Source: JBFLYC01 sp040756735 (GTDB taxonomy: Bacteria; Bacillota; DSM-16504; Desulfitibacterales; Desulfitibacteraceae). From it: a stretch of 13,264 nucleotides of DNA. Location of the stretch: NCBI GenBank assembly GCA_040756735.1, contig JBFLYC010000051.1:1-13264 (forward strand). Reading direction: 5' to 3'. Under the pieces are notes generated by a model. It searched no databases. It was not told the origin of the DNA and saw only the letters and a program-made list of their open reading frames with translations. Below, one piece after another: positions 1 through 6,733 of this stretch (position 1 is its first letter; each line of letters starts with the position of its first letter). The translations under genes and the position numbers were made by a program.

Positions 1-27
1 ATAATCTTTTTGTGGCAAAGAACAACG

Positions 28-47
28 GACCGACGGACTGACAGACT
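28..47. repeat. Short degenerate GACN tetranucleotide repeat
   Basis: Five consecutive GACN units occur here, with the fourth base running C, G, T, A, T. The repeat lies in the leader region left of the encapsulin operon. It may be chance, a slipped microsatellite, or the edge of a dispersed intergenic repeat. No function is assigned. Confidence 0.5.
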
Positions 48-56
48 TTATTCACT

Positions 57-125
57 ATTTAGGGTAGTTACCCTGTCAGTCTCATTTAGGGTGACTTTTC
101 CAGTTTCAAATAAAGTGACTCTAAA
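57..125 (+). promoter_or_regulatory. Candidate operator/leader array upstream of the encapsulin operon
   Basis: ATTTAGGGT occurs twice in direct orientation (57-65 and 84-92, 27 bp apart). A third, inverted and imperfect copy lies at 112-125. The first copy also starts a near-perfect palindrome, AGGGTA-GT-TACCCT (61-74). The second and third copies (85-98 and 112-125) can pair as a 14-bp stem with one G-U wobble and one G-G mismatch around a 13-nt loop. This could be a transcription-factor binding array or a leader hairpin. No T-run follows it, so it is not a standard terminator. I could not pick a convincing -35/-10 pair; TAAAAT at 142-147 is a weak -10 candidate. Confidence 0.5.
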
Positions 126-168
126 CAGAAAAACAACAATCTAAAATAAAACATAAGAGGTGTTGTTA

Positions 169-1155
169 ATGAGCTTAACTGATTTTTCAAAACCGCAATA
201 TAGTTTAGCTCCAAATATTGCAAAGCACTTGTCCAATAGCACAATATCTGTTCCTATGATGGAGGCAATTACTCCACGATGGCTTCTTACCTTTCTTCCC
301 TGGGTTTCTGTAGAAGCAGGTATGTACCGATTAAATAAGGTGGGAAAATATAATGACACAAAAACCAAGAAGGATGATATCTTCGAAAAACTACCAGATG
401 TATGTTCAAAACCTTTAGGAGAACACGAAATACCGCTAACCTTTTCTGATTATGAGGAAAAACCAGTGGAGTTTACATTAAATGCAGTACAAACAATTTT
501 AAGGCTAAACACCAAAGTTACCGATATTTTTAATTCACCAATCGACCAGATGCAGCAGCAAATGAGGCTAACAATAGAAGCAATGAAAGAGAAGCAGGAA
601 TGGGAAATGATTAATAACAAGGAGTTTGGACTGATTAATTCTGTGGCGCCTTCTATGAGGGTACAAACAAGAAAAGGACCACCTACTCCCGATGATATGG
701 ACGAATTACTAGCACGGGTGTGGAAAAAACCTGCATTCTTTTTAGCGCATCCCAAAGCAATTGCTGCTTTTGGACGAGAGTGTACCCGTAGAGGAGTTCC
801 ACCTGTAGCGGTCAATCTTTACGGTTCACCTTTTATTACCTGGAGGGGTGTACCAATAATCCCTAGCGATAAATTATTGATTGATGGCAAATATTACAAC
901 CCATTTAATTCAGGAAAGACAAATATTCTGTTAATGAGGGTCGGCGAAAGGGAACAAGGTGTTATTGGTTTGCATCAACCGGGCATACCCGATGAAACCA
1001 ATGTACCTAGTTTATCGGTGCGTTTCGCTGGAATTGACAATTGGGGAGTAGCATCTTATGTTTTGTTATTGTATTTCGGGGTGGCCGTTTTAACAGATGA
1101 TTCATTAGGCATGTTGGAAAATGTAGAGGTAGGAAAATACCATGAGTATGCATAA
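169..1155 (+). CDS. Family 2A (SrpI-like) encapsulin shell protein
   Basis: This 328-residue protein matches the SrpI-like family 2A encapsulins, which have an HK97-type capsid fold and self-assemble into a cytoplasmic protein shell. Seen in the sequence: an N-terminal arm rich in polar residues (about 1-30), a helix-rich centre with DQMQQQMRLTIEAMKEKQEW (126-145), and a hydrophobic C-terminal stretch (GIDNWGVASYVLLLYFG, 288-304) followed by LTDDSLGMLENVEVG, a segment I associate with this family. There is no cyclic-nucleotide-binding insertion, which argues for type 2A rather than 2B. I chose ATG 169 because AGAGGTG at 156-162 sits 6 nt upstream; the in-frame GTG at 160 lies inside that ribosome site. 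The next gene starts inside its 3' end and encodes a cysteine desulfurase, the known cargo of family 2A shells. No phage portal, protease or terminase gene is near, so a prophage capsid is unlikely. Confidence 0.93.
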   Translation: MSLTDFSKPQYSLAPNIAKHLSNSTISVPMMEAITPRWLLTFLPWVSVEAGMYRLNKVGKYNDTKTKKDDIFEKLPDVCSKPLGEHEIPLTFSDYEEKPVEFTLNAVQTILRLNTKVTDIFNSPIDQMQQQMRLTIEAMKEKQEWEMINNKEFGLINSVAPSMRVQTRKGPPTPDDMDELLARVWKKPAFFLAHPKAIAAFGRECTRRGVPPVAVNLYGSPFITWRGVPIIPSDKLLIDGKYYNPFNSGKTNILLMRVGEREQGVIGLHQPGIPDETNVPSLSVRFAGIDNWGVASYVLLLYFGVAVLTDDSLGMLENVEVGKYHEYA

Positions 1156-2629
1156 GCAGGAGGAAAACGGGCTTAATATTCTCAACATGATCAGTCAGCT
1201 TGCCAATGAATATTATAGGAAAGACCTGGTTCCGGAGTTAATGGAGAAAGACACACAAAAGTTGATATCCCTGACATCTATTAAAAACCTAGCACCCCCG
1301 AAGAAAGCTGAACATATGGTAAATGCTGCCCCAAATGGAGGTTACGAATACTACTTTTTGCCAGATTATCAATCAAGGCCTTTTTCGAAGCAAATAGGCG
1401 GTCCTTACTATAAGCATGGTCTTGACGTTTATGCTGTCCGTAAAGATTTCCCAATCTTGCAAAGAAGAATTAATGGAAGGCCATTAGTGTGGCTTGATAA
1501 TGCAGCAACTACTCAGAAACCCATGTGTGTAATGAATTCATTAAGCCGATATTATGGCGAATACAATTCCAATATTCATCGAGGCGCTCATACTCTAGCA
1601 AAGCTTGCTACTAATGCCTATGAAAGGGCGAGAGAAAAAGTCCGGGATTTCATCGGAGCATCCTCTGCAGAAGAAATTATATTTGTTCGCGGTACGACAG
1701 AGGCAATTAACCTTGTAGCTCAAAGCTATGGAGGAATGAGTATTCAATCAGGTGATGAAATCCTTCTGACAATGATGGAACATCATTCCAATATTGTGCC
1801 CTGGCAAAAGCTGCAGCAGGAAAAAGGGGCGGTCATAAAAGTAATTCCTATAGATGACTGTGGTCAGATCATACTGGATGAATACGAAAAACTTCTAACA
1901 CACCGTACCCGTATTGTAGCCATTACTCATGTATCTAATGTCCTTGGAACGATTAATCCCATAGGTACAATGGTTAAAATGGCACATAAACATGGAGCGT
2001 GTGTTCTAGTTGATGGGGCACAGTCTGCACCCCATATAAGTGTTAATGTAAGTGAATTGGATGCGGATTTTTATGTTTTCTCAGGTCACAAAGTGTATGG
2101 GCCCACAGGGATAGGCGTATTATACGGTAAAAGAGCTTTGCTGGAAGAAATGCCGCCATGGCAAAGAGGTGGCGGTATGATCAAAAATGTAAACTTTAAT
2201 GAAACAAGTTTTAACAGCCTGCCATATAAGTTCGAAGCAGGCACAGGAAACATTGCAGATGCAGTAGGCTTAGGTGCAGCTATTGATTATATTCAAAAAA
2301 TAGGAATGGACAGTATCGAAACATATGAAAAGGAATTAACAGTCTATGCCATGGAAAAGATGATTCAAATACCTAGGCTTTATTTAATAGGTACAGCTCC
2401 GAATAAAACCAGTGTAATCTCATTTATAATAGATGGAGTATCCCCTGAAAAGGCGGGACATTATCTGAACCAAGAAGGAATTGCTGTTCGCTCAGGTCAT
2501 CACTGTGCTCAACCTGTCCTAAACAGATTTGGTTTAACTAGTTCCGTCCGCGCATCTCTAGGTGTGTACAATACCATGGAAGAAGTTGACCACCTGGTGA
2601 GCTCCGTTCTTAAGATAGCAAAATATTAA
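1142..2629 (+). CDS. Encapsulated SufS-type cysteine desulfurase with N-terminal cargo-loading extension
   Basis: This 495-residue PLP enzyme should convert L-cysteine to alanine and leave a persulfide on its catalytic cysteine. The SufS/CsdA core starts near residue 96. It shows LDNAATTQKP (118-127), EHHSNIVPW (213-221), DGAQSAPH (291-298), the PLP-lysine motif SGHKVYGPTG (Lys317) and RSGHHCAQP with catalytic Cys455. Ordinary SufS lacks the first 95 residues. That extension holds ISQLANEYY (17-25), a low-complexity PP/KK linker and a YEYYFLPDY motif (68-76). In family 2A systems such an N-terminal region directs the enzyme into the shell; I infer the same here. The start codon lies 14 nt inside the encapsulin gene, behind AGAGGTAGG (1125-1133), so the two genes are probably translationally coupled. 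All key residues are present, so the enzyme should be active. Confidence 0.95.
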   Translation: MSMHKQEENGLNILNMISQLANEYYRKDLVPELMEKDTQKLISLTSIKNLAPPKKAEHMVNAAPNGGYEYYFLPDYQSRPFSKQIGGPYYKHGLDVYAVRKDFPILQRRINGRPLVWLDNAATTQKPMCVMNSLSRYYGEYNSNIHRGAHTLAKLATNAYERAREKVRDFIGASSAEEIIFVRGTTEAINLVAQSYGGMSIQSGDEILLTMMEHHSNIVPWQKLQQEKGAVIKVIPIDDCGQIILDEYEKLLTHRTRIVAITHVSNVLGTINPIGTMVKMAHKHGACVLVDGAQSAPHISVNVSELDADFYVFSGHKVYGPTGIGVLYGKRALLEEMPPWQRGGGMIKNVNFNETSFNSLPYKFEAGTGNIADAVGLGAAIDYIQKIGMDSIETYEKELTVYAMEKMIQIPRLYLIGTAPNKTSVISFIIDGVSPEKAGHYLNQEGIAVRSGHHCAQPVLNRFGLTSSVRASLGVYNTMEEVDHLVSSVLKIAKY

Positions 2630-2722
2630 AACTGCTGATCGCTCTAACTGACAACAGCATCTGAAGCAGGCCAAAGCCAGCGAAAAGGCAATAATAATCA
2701 AATTAATACACACAAACAATAA

Positions 2723-2754
2723 GAACCTGCCGTTAAAATGGCAGGTTCAATTAT
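2723..2754 (+). terminator. Factor-independent terminator of the encapsulin operon
   Basis: A 9-bp perfect stem, GAACCTGCC (2723-2731) with GGCAGGTTC (2740-2748), closes an 8-nt A/T-rich loop and is followed by the T-rich AATTATTTAT. It lies about 94 nt after the desulfurase stop codon. The interval 2630-2722 shows no gene. Confidence 0.8.
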
Positions 2755-2841
2755 TTATCCTATTTCCCTTCTTCTAAATCCATTTAATCCTATTACAGAA
2801 AAAGCTGCTGCAACAACAGCAAATGTTATGAGAGAAACACA
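2755..2841 (-). pseudogene. Remnant: C-terminal tail of an ABC-2 type permease
   Basis: The minus strand encodes about 28 open codons that end in a stop at 2755-2757: a hydrophobic stretch (LITFAVVAAAFSVIGL) followed by NGFRRREIG. A last transmembrane helix followed by a short FRRR(D/E) tail is typical of ABC-2 permease C-termini. An in-frame stop at 2842-2844 cuts it off, and no start or ribosome site is present, so this is a relic. A truncated ABC ATPase lies at 6344-6733 and may come from the same lost transporter. The match is short and the call is tentative. Confidence 0.45.
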
Positions 2842-2900
2842 TTAAAAGCTTTTTTAGGACGGCATTTAATAAAATTAGTCATAATTAACTGACTTGAATA

Positions 2901-2945
2901 GCTAATATAATTGACATAATGGCTAATATTTCTTATAATATTAGC
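2901..2945 (+). promoter_or_regulatory. Consensus promoter overlapped by a palindromic operator for the Phd-Uma2 gene
   Basis: TTGACA (2911-2916) and TATAAT (2934-2939) are separated by exactly 17 bp, a perfect sigma-A promoter. A perfect inverted repeat, GCTAATATT (2922-2930) with AATATTAGC (2937-2945), covers the spacer and the -10. A further direct half-site, GCTAATAT, lies at 2901-2908, 21 bp (two helical turns) upstream. Repressor binding here would block the polymerase. Since the downstream protein starts with a Phd/YefM-like DNA-binding segment, autoregulation is a natural inference. Confidence 0.75.
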
Positions 2946-2970
2946 TAAAATAGGAAATGTGGATGATATC

Positions 2971-3705
2971 ATGTATGTTAATGCTACAGACTTTCAGAAT
3001 GCTTTTGGAAAATATCTTTCCCTGATAGAGAAGGAAGATATTATTATTACGAAAAACGGAAAGAGCGTCGCCAAACTCATTCGCTATAACGAACCTGACT
3101 ATTATCTTGTTCACGAAGAATCAGCAAAGTTTAAATCAACAAAAAAAATCAGCTATGAAGAATATATGGATCTGGTTAATTCATCTGATCAAAGGTACGA
3201 ACTCATCGATGGCGAGATTTATTTGTTGGCTTCACCTAGTGTTAAACATCAGATTGTGGTAAACGAAATATCGGGTTACTTTTATAACTATTTTAAGGGA
3301 AAGCCCTGTCGATCATTGACAGCGCCATTAGATGTAAGGCTGTTCGGCTATGCGACCAAATTCGAAGAAGATCCCAATGTTGTCCAGCCGGATGTGATTG
3401 TGATCTGTGATGAAGACAAGGTCAATGAGGACAACAAGTATGAGGGCATACCAACATTAGTTGTCGAAGTCTTGTCTCCATCGACTAAAGGAAAAGATAT
3501 GGTTACGAAATTAAATCTATACATGAAAAGCGGTGTTTTAGAATACTGGATTGTAAATCTGGAAAGCAAAAGTATCATTCAATACTCCTTTTCTCAAACC
3601 AAAGAAATAGTAAGCTTTAAAAGCCTTGAGGAAGGAGATACAATTCAATCAACTGTCTTTGAGGGTCTTAAGATACCATTAGAAGATATTTTTTCTGAAA
3701 TCTAG
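2971..3705 (+). CDS. Phd/YefM antitoxin-like domain fused to a Uma2-family (DUF820) nuclease-like domain
   Basis: This 244-residue protein has two parts. Residues 1-40 (VNATDFQNAFGKYLSLIE, then DIIITKNGKSVAKLI) match the prevent-host-death/YefM antitoxin N-terminus, which dimerises and binds DNA. Residues 60-244 are a Uma2/DUF820 domain of the PD-(D/E)XK nuclease superfamily. Its motifs are YELIDGE (76-82), VVQPDVIVI with Asp141, LVVEVLSPST with Glu166, a lysine near 180, and EYWIV (191-195). I chose ATG 2971 over the in-frame GTG at 2959 because the Phd-type start aligns there and GGATG lies 6 nt upstream. The GTG would have its AGGA only 3 nt away. The promoter with its palindrome directly precedes it. 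The Uma2 family is large and mostly uncharacterised; nuclease activity is inferred from fold family only. No separate toxin gene follows. Confidence 0.85.
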   Translation: MYVNATDFQNAFGKYLSLIEKEDIIITKNGKSVAKLIRYNEPDYYLVHEESAKFKSTKKISYEEYMDLVNSSDQRYELIDGEIYLLASPSVKHQIVVNEISGYFYNYFKGKPCRSLTAPLDVRLFGYATKFEEDPNVVQPDVIVICDEDKVNEDNKYEGIPTLVVEVLSPSTKGKDMVTKLNLYMKSGVLEYWIVNLESKSIIQYSFSQTKEIVSFKSLEEGDTIQSTVFEGLKIPLEDIFSEI

Positions 3706-3737
3706 CCTTAAAAACAGATCATCAGCCGCTGCATAAT

Positions 3738-3780
3738 AAGGAGGGCCACCTCTTCAAAATAAGAGAGACTGGCCCTTAAT
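3738..3780. terminator. Bidirectional terminator between convergent Uma2 genes
   Basis: The outer stem GGGCCA (3743-3748) pairs with TGGCCC (3770-3775), and an inner stem CTCTT (3750-3754) pairs with AAGAG (3761-3765). A/T-rich sequence flanks both sides. It sits between the stop codons of the rightward Phd-Uma2 gene and the leftward Uma2 gene, so it can serve both. Confidence 0.7.
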
Positions 3781-3782
3781 TG

Positions 3783-4382
3783 TTAGAAATTGGGCAACTC
3801 AGGGATGCTTTCCATAATCTCACGCATTGTAAAGGAGATGCAGGTAAGTTGCTCGGAATTAACTGGTTCGTTTTCCTTATAGACCTCAAATAGCTTATAC
3901 TGTTGATCCGTCAGCAAATATTGTTCAAGCAATTCATTATTGATATCTACGATCCAGTATTCCGGAATGTGGTATTTTGCATAAGCAAGTAATTTTTGCT
4001 GTCGGTCGCGTTTGGCCGAGAAGGGTGACAGCACTTCTACCACCAGGTCAGGCGGCCCTTCAATGCCCCGTTTCGTGATAATAGACAGCCTGTCGCGGCG
4101 AATCATGATTAGATCCGGTTGTCGCACCTCTATCTCAGACAGGATCAGATCAATGGGAGCTAATAAAACAACAAAATCCCGTGAACAATTTTGCATAATA
4201 CGGTGCTCGATTTGCTGCACCACAAACTGGTGCAGCGCGTTTGGGGTTGGTGTCATAGCCTCTAGCCGTCCATTGTTTATTTCATAGCGAATTCCGTCAT
4301 CCGGTAGATTTGCGTAATCCTCGTATGTTACAGGTTGTTCTCTGATCAAGTGATCCGGCTTCGTAGTTTTGTCCTTTCCCAC
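3783..4382 (-). CDS. Uma2-family (DUF820) putative endonuclease-fold protein
   Basis: This 199-residue stand-alone Uma2 protein has the PD-(D/E)XK-like core: TYEDYANLPDD (19-29), RYEINNGRLE (32-41), VRQPDLIMI with Asp90, GPPDLVVEVLSP with Glu116, and PEYWIVDI (140-147). It starts at GTG 4382, supported by an ideal AAGGAGG ribosome site (complement of 4392-4398) 9 nt upstream and by its own promoter. It converges on the Phd-Uma2 gene and shares a terminator with it. The length is normal for a single-domain Uma2 protein. It resembles the domain at 7509-8261 (shared GPP-LVVE-LSP and KxRDRxQKL-type motifs) more than the Phd-fused one. Its biological role is unknown; a transposition- or defence-linked nuclease is often proposed from the fold. 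Confidence 0.88.
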   Translation of the reverse strand: MGKDKTTKPDHLIREQPVTYEDYANLPDDGIRYEINNGRLEAMTPTPNALHQFVVQQIEHRIMQNCSRDFVVLLAPIDLILSEIEVRQPDLIMIRRDRLSIITKRGIEGPPDLVVEVLSPFSAKRDRQQKLLAYAKYHIPEYWIVDINNELLEQYLLTDQQYKLFEVYKENEPVNSEQLTCISFTMREIMESIPELPNF

Positions 4383-4418
4383 GGCCAGCTGCCTCCTTAT
4401 CAGGTTTATTCCATCCTA

Positions 4419-4448
4419 ATTATACCAAACAACCTTTCATCCTTTCAA
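4419..4448 (-). promoter_or_regulatory. Promoter for the leftward Uma2 gene
   Basis: Read on the minus strand, TTGAAA (complement of 4443-4448) and TATAAT (complement of 4419-4424) are separated by 18 bp. The ribosome site of the gene follows about 20 nt after the -10. Confidence 0.65.
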
Positions 4449-4490
4449 TCATAGCGAAGACTCCCCTAATTCCCATTTCTACAAATTAAT

Positions 4491-6110
4491 CTAATTTTTC
4501 TGCCCTTGCAAATGGCGACTTGCATTTTCATACGTGATGGGTTCTCCCACCAAAAAATAACCAGGCTCCAAGTTGTGCTTGAAGTAGGACATGGTAAAGT
4601 GTAAATGAGGTCCTGTTGAGAAACCGGTGGAACCTACAGTTCCTATGGTCTCCCCACGTTCTACCAACTGGCCTTCTTCTACAAAAAGCTCATGCATATG
4701 GTAATATACGCTAAAAAGCCCCTGGCCGTGATCAATTACCAGAGTGTTGCCAGTGAGAATCAACTCCATTGATAGTGTCACACGACCCTTATTGGCTGCT
4801 ACAATTGGCGTGCCGGTGGGAGCAGCAATGTCGAGTCCTGAATGGCGGGATGATGTAGGCGCATTATTGACATAACGGGTTTCTCCGAATTCTGTAGTGA
4901 GTCGGCCCAAAACCGGCAAGACAAAAGGTTGATTATAATAGCGGTCCTCCGCACTAGTTTCCCGTGCCCTGGGAAAATAACGGGCAAATTGCTCATAAGC
5001 AGCCTCATTACGGGTTGAAGCTTCTATGCCGGCATCCACCCTTAAGTATTGGATGTGAAAGTCCCGGGGCAGTATTGTCACAGTACTCTCCGTAAGGGGT
5101 CCGCCTTGTAGGCCAAAGGTCAGCTGGTATTCACCCGGGGTGGTTCCATAATGAGTGGGTAAGTATGCAACATACCCGTCTTCGTACGGGAAAAACTGTA
5201 ACTGATAATCAACAATATCCTGCTCCAACACAGGCATTACCCCTTCCGGAAGATGCCGTGCATAAAAAGCAACCAGTTCTCCCTGAACAACCGTGGGGCC
5301 TGGCATTTCAAAAGCGGGGGGCAGGTCGACTATTACAGAAAACGAAGCAACATATTGCCCCCGATACGGCTTGGACTCATCTTCCCAAAAGAGGCTCAAC
5401 TGATAATCATAAAGACCATTGCGAGGGAAGCTGGGCAGCAACTGCACACTAGAAAGGGTATCGTCAAATACGATTTTACCTGTAGGGTCTGTCACATGCA
5501 GAAAAACCCTATCAGGCACAGGCTCAACAGTAAAAGCAAGAGGGATATCTACAGAGTTAAGCGCCGGCCACTGTTGGGAAAGTTCGGGCAACTGCGGCAG
5601 TTTACCATCATACCAGTCATTATCCCACTTAACAAACTGCCACTGGCGCTTTTGAACCAGGGGAAATATATCTTCCTCCTTGACCACTATCCGAACATCA
5701 GGCATCTGCCCGTATGGGTAAAGGCTTTGGAAGGCTTCATGGGTATAAAAGAAATGGGCATTATTTGAGAGAATAAGTTTGCTGCTCATGGGGCGTTTCA
5801 GGTATACCTCTTGGGTGGATGTTACATATACCTGATAACGGCACGTAAACGGACCTTTCAAGTGCAGGGTCATATCATAGGCAGCCTTAATGTATTCAGG
5901 CAATTCATTTTCAATAGCGCCCTTCAAGGCATCAATTAATTGTATGGATTGATCATGGTCAAGGACATGGGTTTGACGACTACCTTGGACCTGGTCAGCA
6001 ACTGTGATAGCCAAAAGAGCTGAGGGAGTTAAAGGCATAATATAAAGAGCGCCCGTCAGCAAGCTTGCTGTTAATAATATAAGAATTAGTATCCAACGAT
6101 TCTTTTTCAT
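4491..6110 (-). CDS. Membrane-anchored M23 (LytM/lysostaphin-type) metallopeptidase
   Basis: This 539-residue protein probably cuts peptide bridges in the cell wall or acts in wall remodelling. Residues 1-32 form a signal anchor: MKKNRW, then a hydrophobic run ILILILLTASLLTGALYI. No lipobox cysteine is present. The long middle part (about 40-375) is beta-rich, extracytoplasmic and not recognised. The C-terminal M23 domain (about 392-525) has the complete zinc set: HSGLD with His423 and Asp427, HMH at 471-473, and HLHF with His502 and His504, so it should be active. I chose ATG 6110 because AGGGGG (complement of 6117-6122) lies 6 nt upstream and the signal peptide begins there. An upstream in-frame start at 6155 would add 15 unlikely residues. 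It stands alone, divergent from the ABC ATPase remnant; sporulation or germination roles are possible but unproven. Confidence 0.9.
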   Translation of the reverse strand: MKKNRWILILILLTASLLTGALYIMPLTPSALLAITVADQVQGSRQTHVLDHDQSIQLIDALKGAIENELPEYIKAAYDMTLHLKGPFTCRYQVYVTSTQEVYLKRPMSSKLILSNNAHFFYTHEAFQSLYPYGQMPDVRIVVKEEDIFPLVQKRQWQFVKWDNDWYDGKLPQLPELSQQWPALNSVDIPLAFTVEPVPDRVFLHVTDPTGKIVFDDTLSSVQLLPSFPRNGLYDYQLSLFWEDESKPYRGQYVASFSVIVDLPPAFEMPGPTVVQGELVAFYARHLPEGVMPVLEQDIVDYQLQFFPYEDGYVAYLPTHYGTTPGEYQLTFGLQGGPLTESTVTILPRDFHIQYLRVDAGIEASTRNEAAYEQFARYFPRARETSAEDRYYNQPFVLPVLGRLTTEFGETRYVNNAPTSSRHSGLDIAAPTGTPIVAANKGRVTLSMELILTGNTLVIDHGQGLFSVYYHMHELFVEEGQLVERGETIGTVGSTGFSTGPHLHFTMSYFKHNLEPGYFLVGEPITYENASRHLQGQKN

Positions 6111-6155
6111 TTTTTTCCCCCTGGGGTGAATTCCAAGCGCTACAACTAAGACCAT

Positions 6156-6177
6156 ATAACATTTTTATGTTATTATA
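6156..6177 (-). promoter_or_regulatory. Promoter element and palindrome for the M23 peptidase gene
   Basis: On the minus strand TATAAT (complement of 6172-6177) is a good -10; no clear -35 was found. A perfect inverted repeat, ATAACAT (6156-6162) with ATGTTAT (6167-6173) and a 4-nt T loop, overlaps the -10 and the likely transcription start. It could be an operator or a 5' UTR hairpin. Confidence 0.4.
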
Positions 6178-6343
6178 TCATATTTTTCCTATGACTAACT
6201 TATTGTAACCTTCACCACATAATTTTATTACGAAGAAACCGTCTGTAATACCCCGCTAAGCCTGACCTTAATCCCTATTGGATAAACTTTAGGAATGGCT
6301 TGTTGTATTAATGATGATACTTTTATAAAAGGGAGGTTACGGG

Positions 6344-6733
6344 ATGACTGTTCTAAAAACAAACAATTTAAAGAAAAGGTTTGGTAAATTTACTGCCTTA
6401 GATGGAGTTAACATTGAAGTAAACAAAGGGGAAGTATATGGCTTTATAGGTCCAAACGGAGCGGGTAAATCTACCACAATCCGTGTATTGCTGGGCATCT
6501 TGAAAGCAAGTGAGGGTGAAGCCAAAGTTTTTGGCAAAGACTCCTGGAAGGATGCCGTTGAAATTCACAAGCAAATTGCATATGTACCTGGTGATGTAAA
6601 CTTATGGGCCAATCTCACCGGCGGCGAAGTTATTGATTTATTTGTAAAGCTGCGTGGTTCCAATAACAAAAGCCGCCGGGAAGAGCTCATTGAGAAACCC
6701 GGCAAGTGTACAGACTTCCCGCAAGTCCTTTAA
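6344..6733 (+). pseudogene. Truncated ABC transporter ATP-binding protein (N-terminal fragment)
   Basis: The fragment begins properly with GGGAGG (6331-6336) 7 nt before ATG 6344. It encodes the first part of an ABC exporter ATPase: KRFGKFTALDGV (11-22), Walker A GPNGAGKST (36-44), and the segment YVPGDVNLWANLTGGEVIDL (80-99). Homology stops after RREELIE (111-117). The last 12 residues (KPGKCTDFPQVL) are read from the opposite strand of a SWIM zinc-finger gene. The signature (LSGGQ-like), Walker B and H-loop parts are missing, so it cannot form a working ATPase. A complete member would have roughly 230-300 residues. No permease follows. Start and ribosome site are intact, so a short nonfunctional peptide may still be made. 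Confidence 0.85.

Noticed and set aside
450..815. Leftward ORF of 121 codons within the encapsulin gene
   Set aside because: It is antisense to conserved shell sequence and has no ribosome site.
169..1155. HK97-type capsid protein from a prophage
   Set aside because: No portal, protease, terminase, tail or integrase genes are nearby. The next gene is a cysteine desulfurase, the known cargo of family 2A encapsulins.
2959..2961. GTG at 2959 as the start of the Phd-Uma2 gene
   Set aside because: The possible ribosome site is too close, and the Phd-type N-terminus begins naturally at ATG 2971.
3783..4382. Uma2 gene as a transposase or insertion sequence
   Set aside because: No terminal inverted repeats or target duplications were seen, and its motifs are those of Uma2/DUF820 rather than a DDE or HUH transposase.
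5253..5768. Rightward ORF of 171 codons inside the M23 gene
   Set aside because: It lies antisense to a well-supported peptidase, has no ribosome site or recognisable motif, and is a shadow frame.
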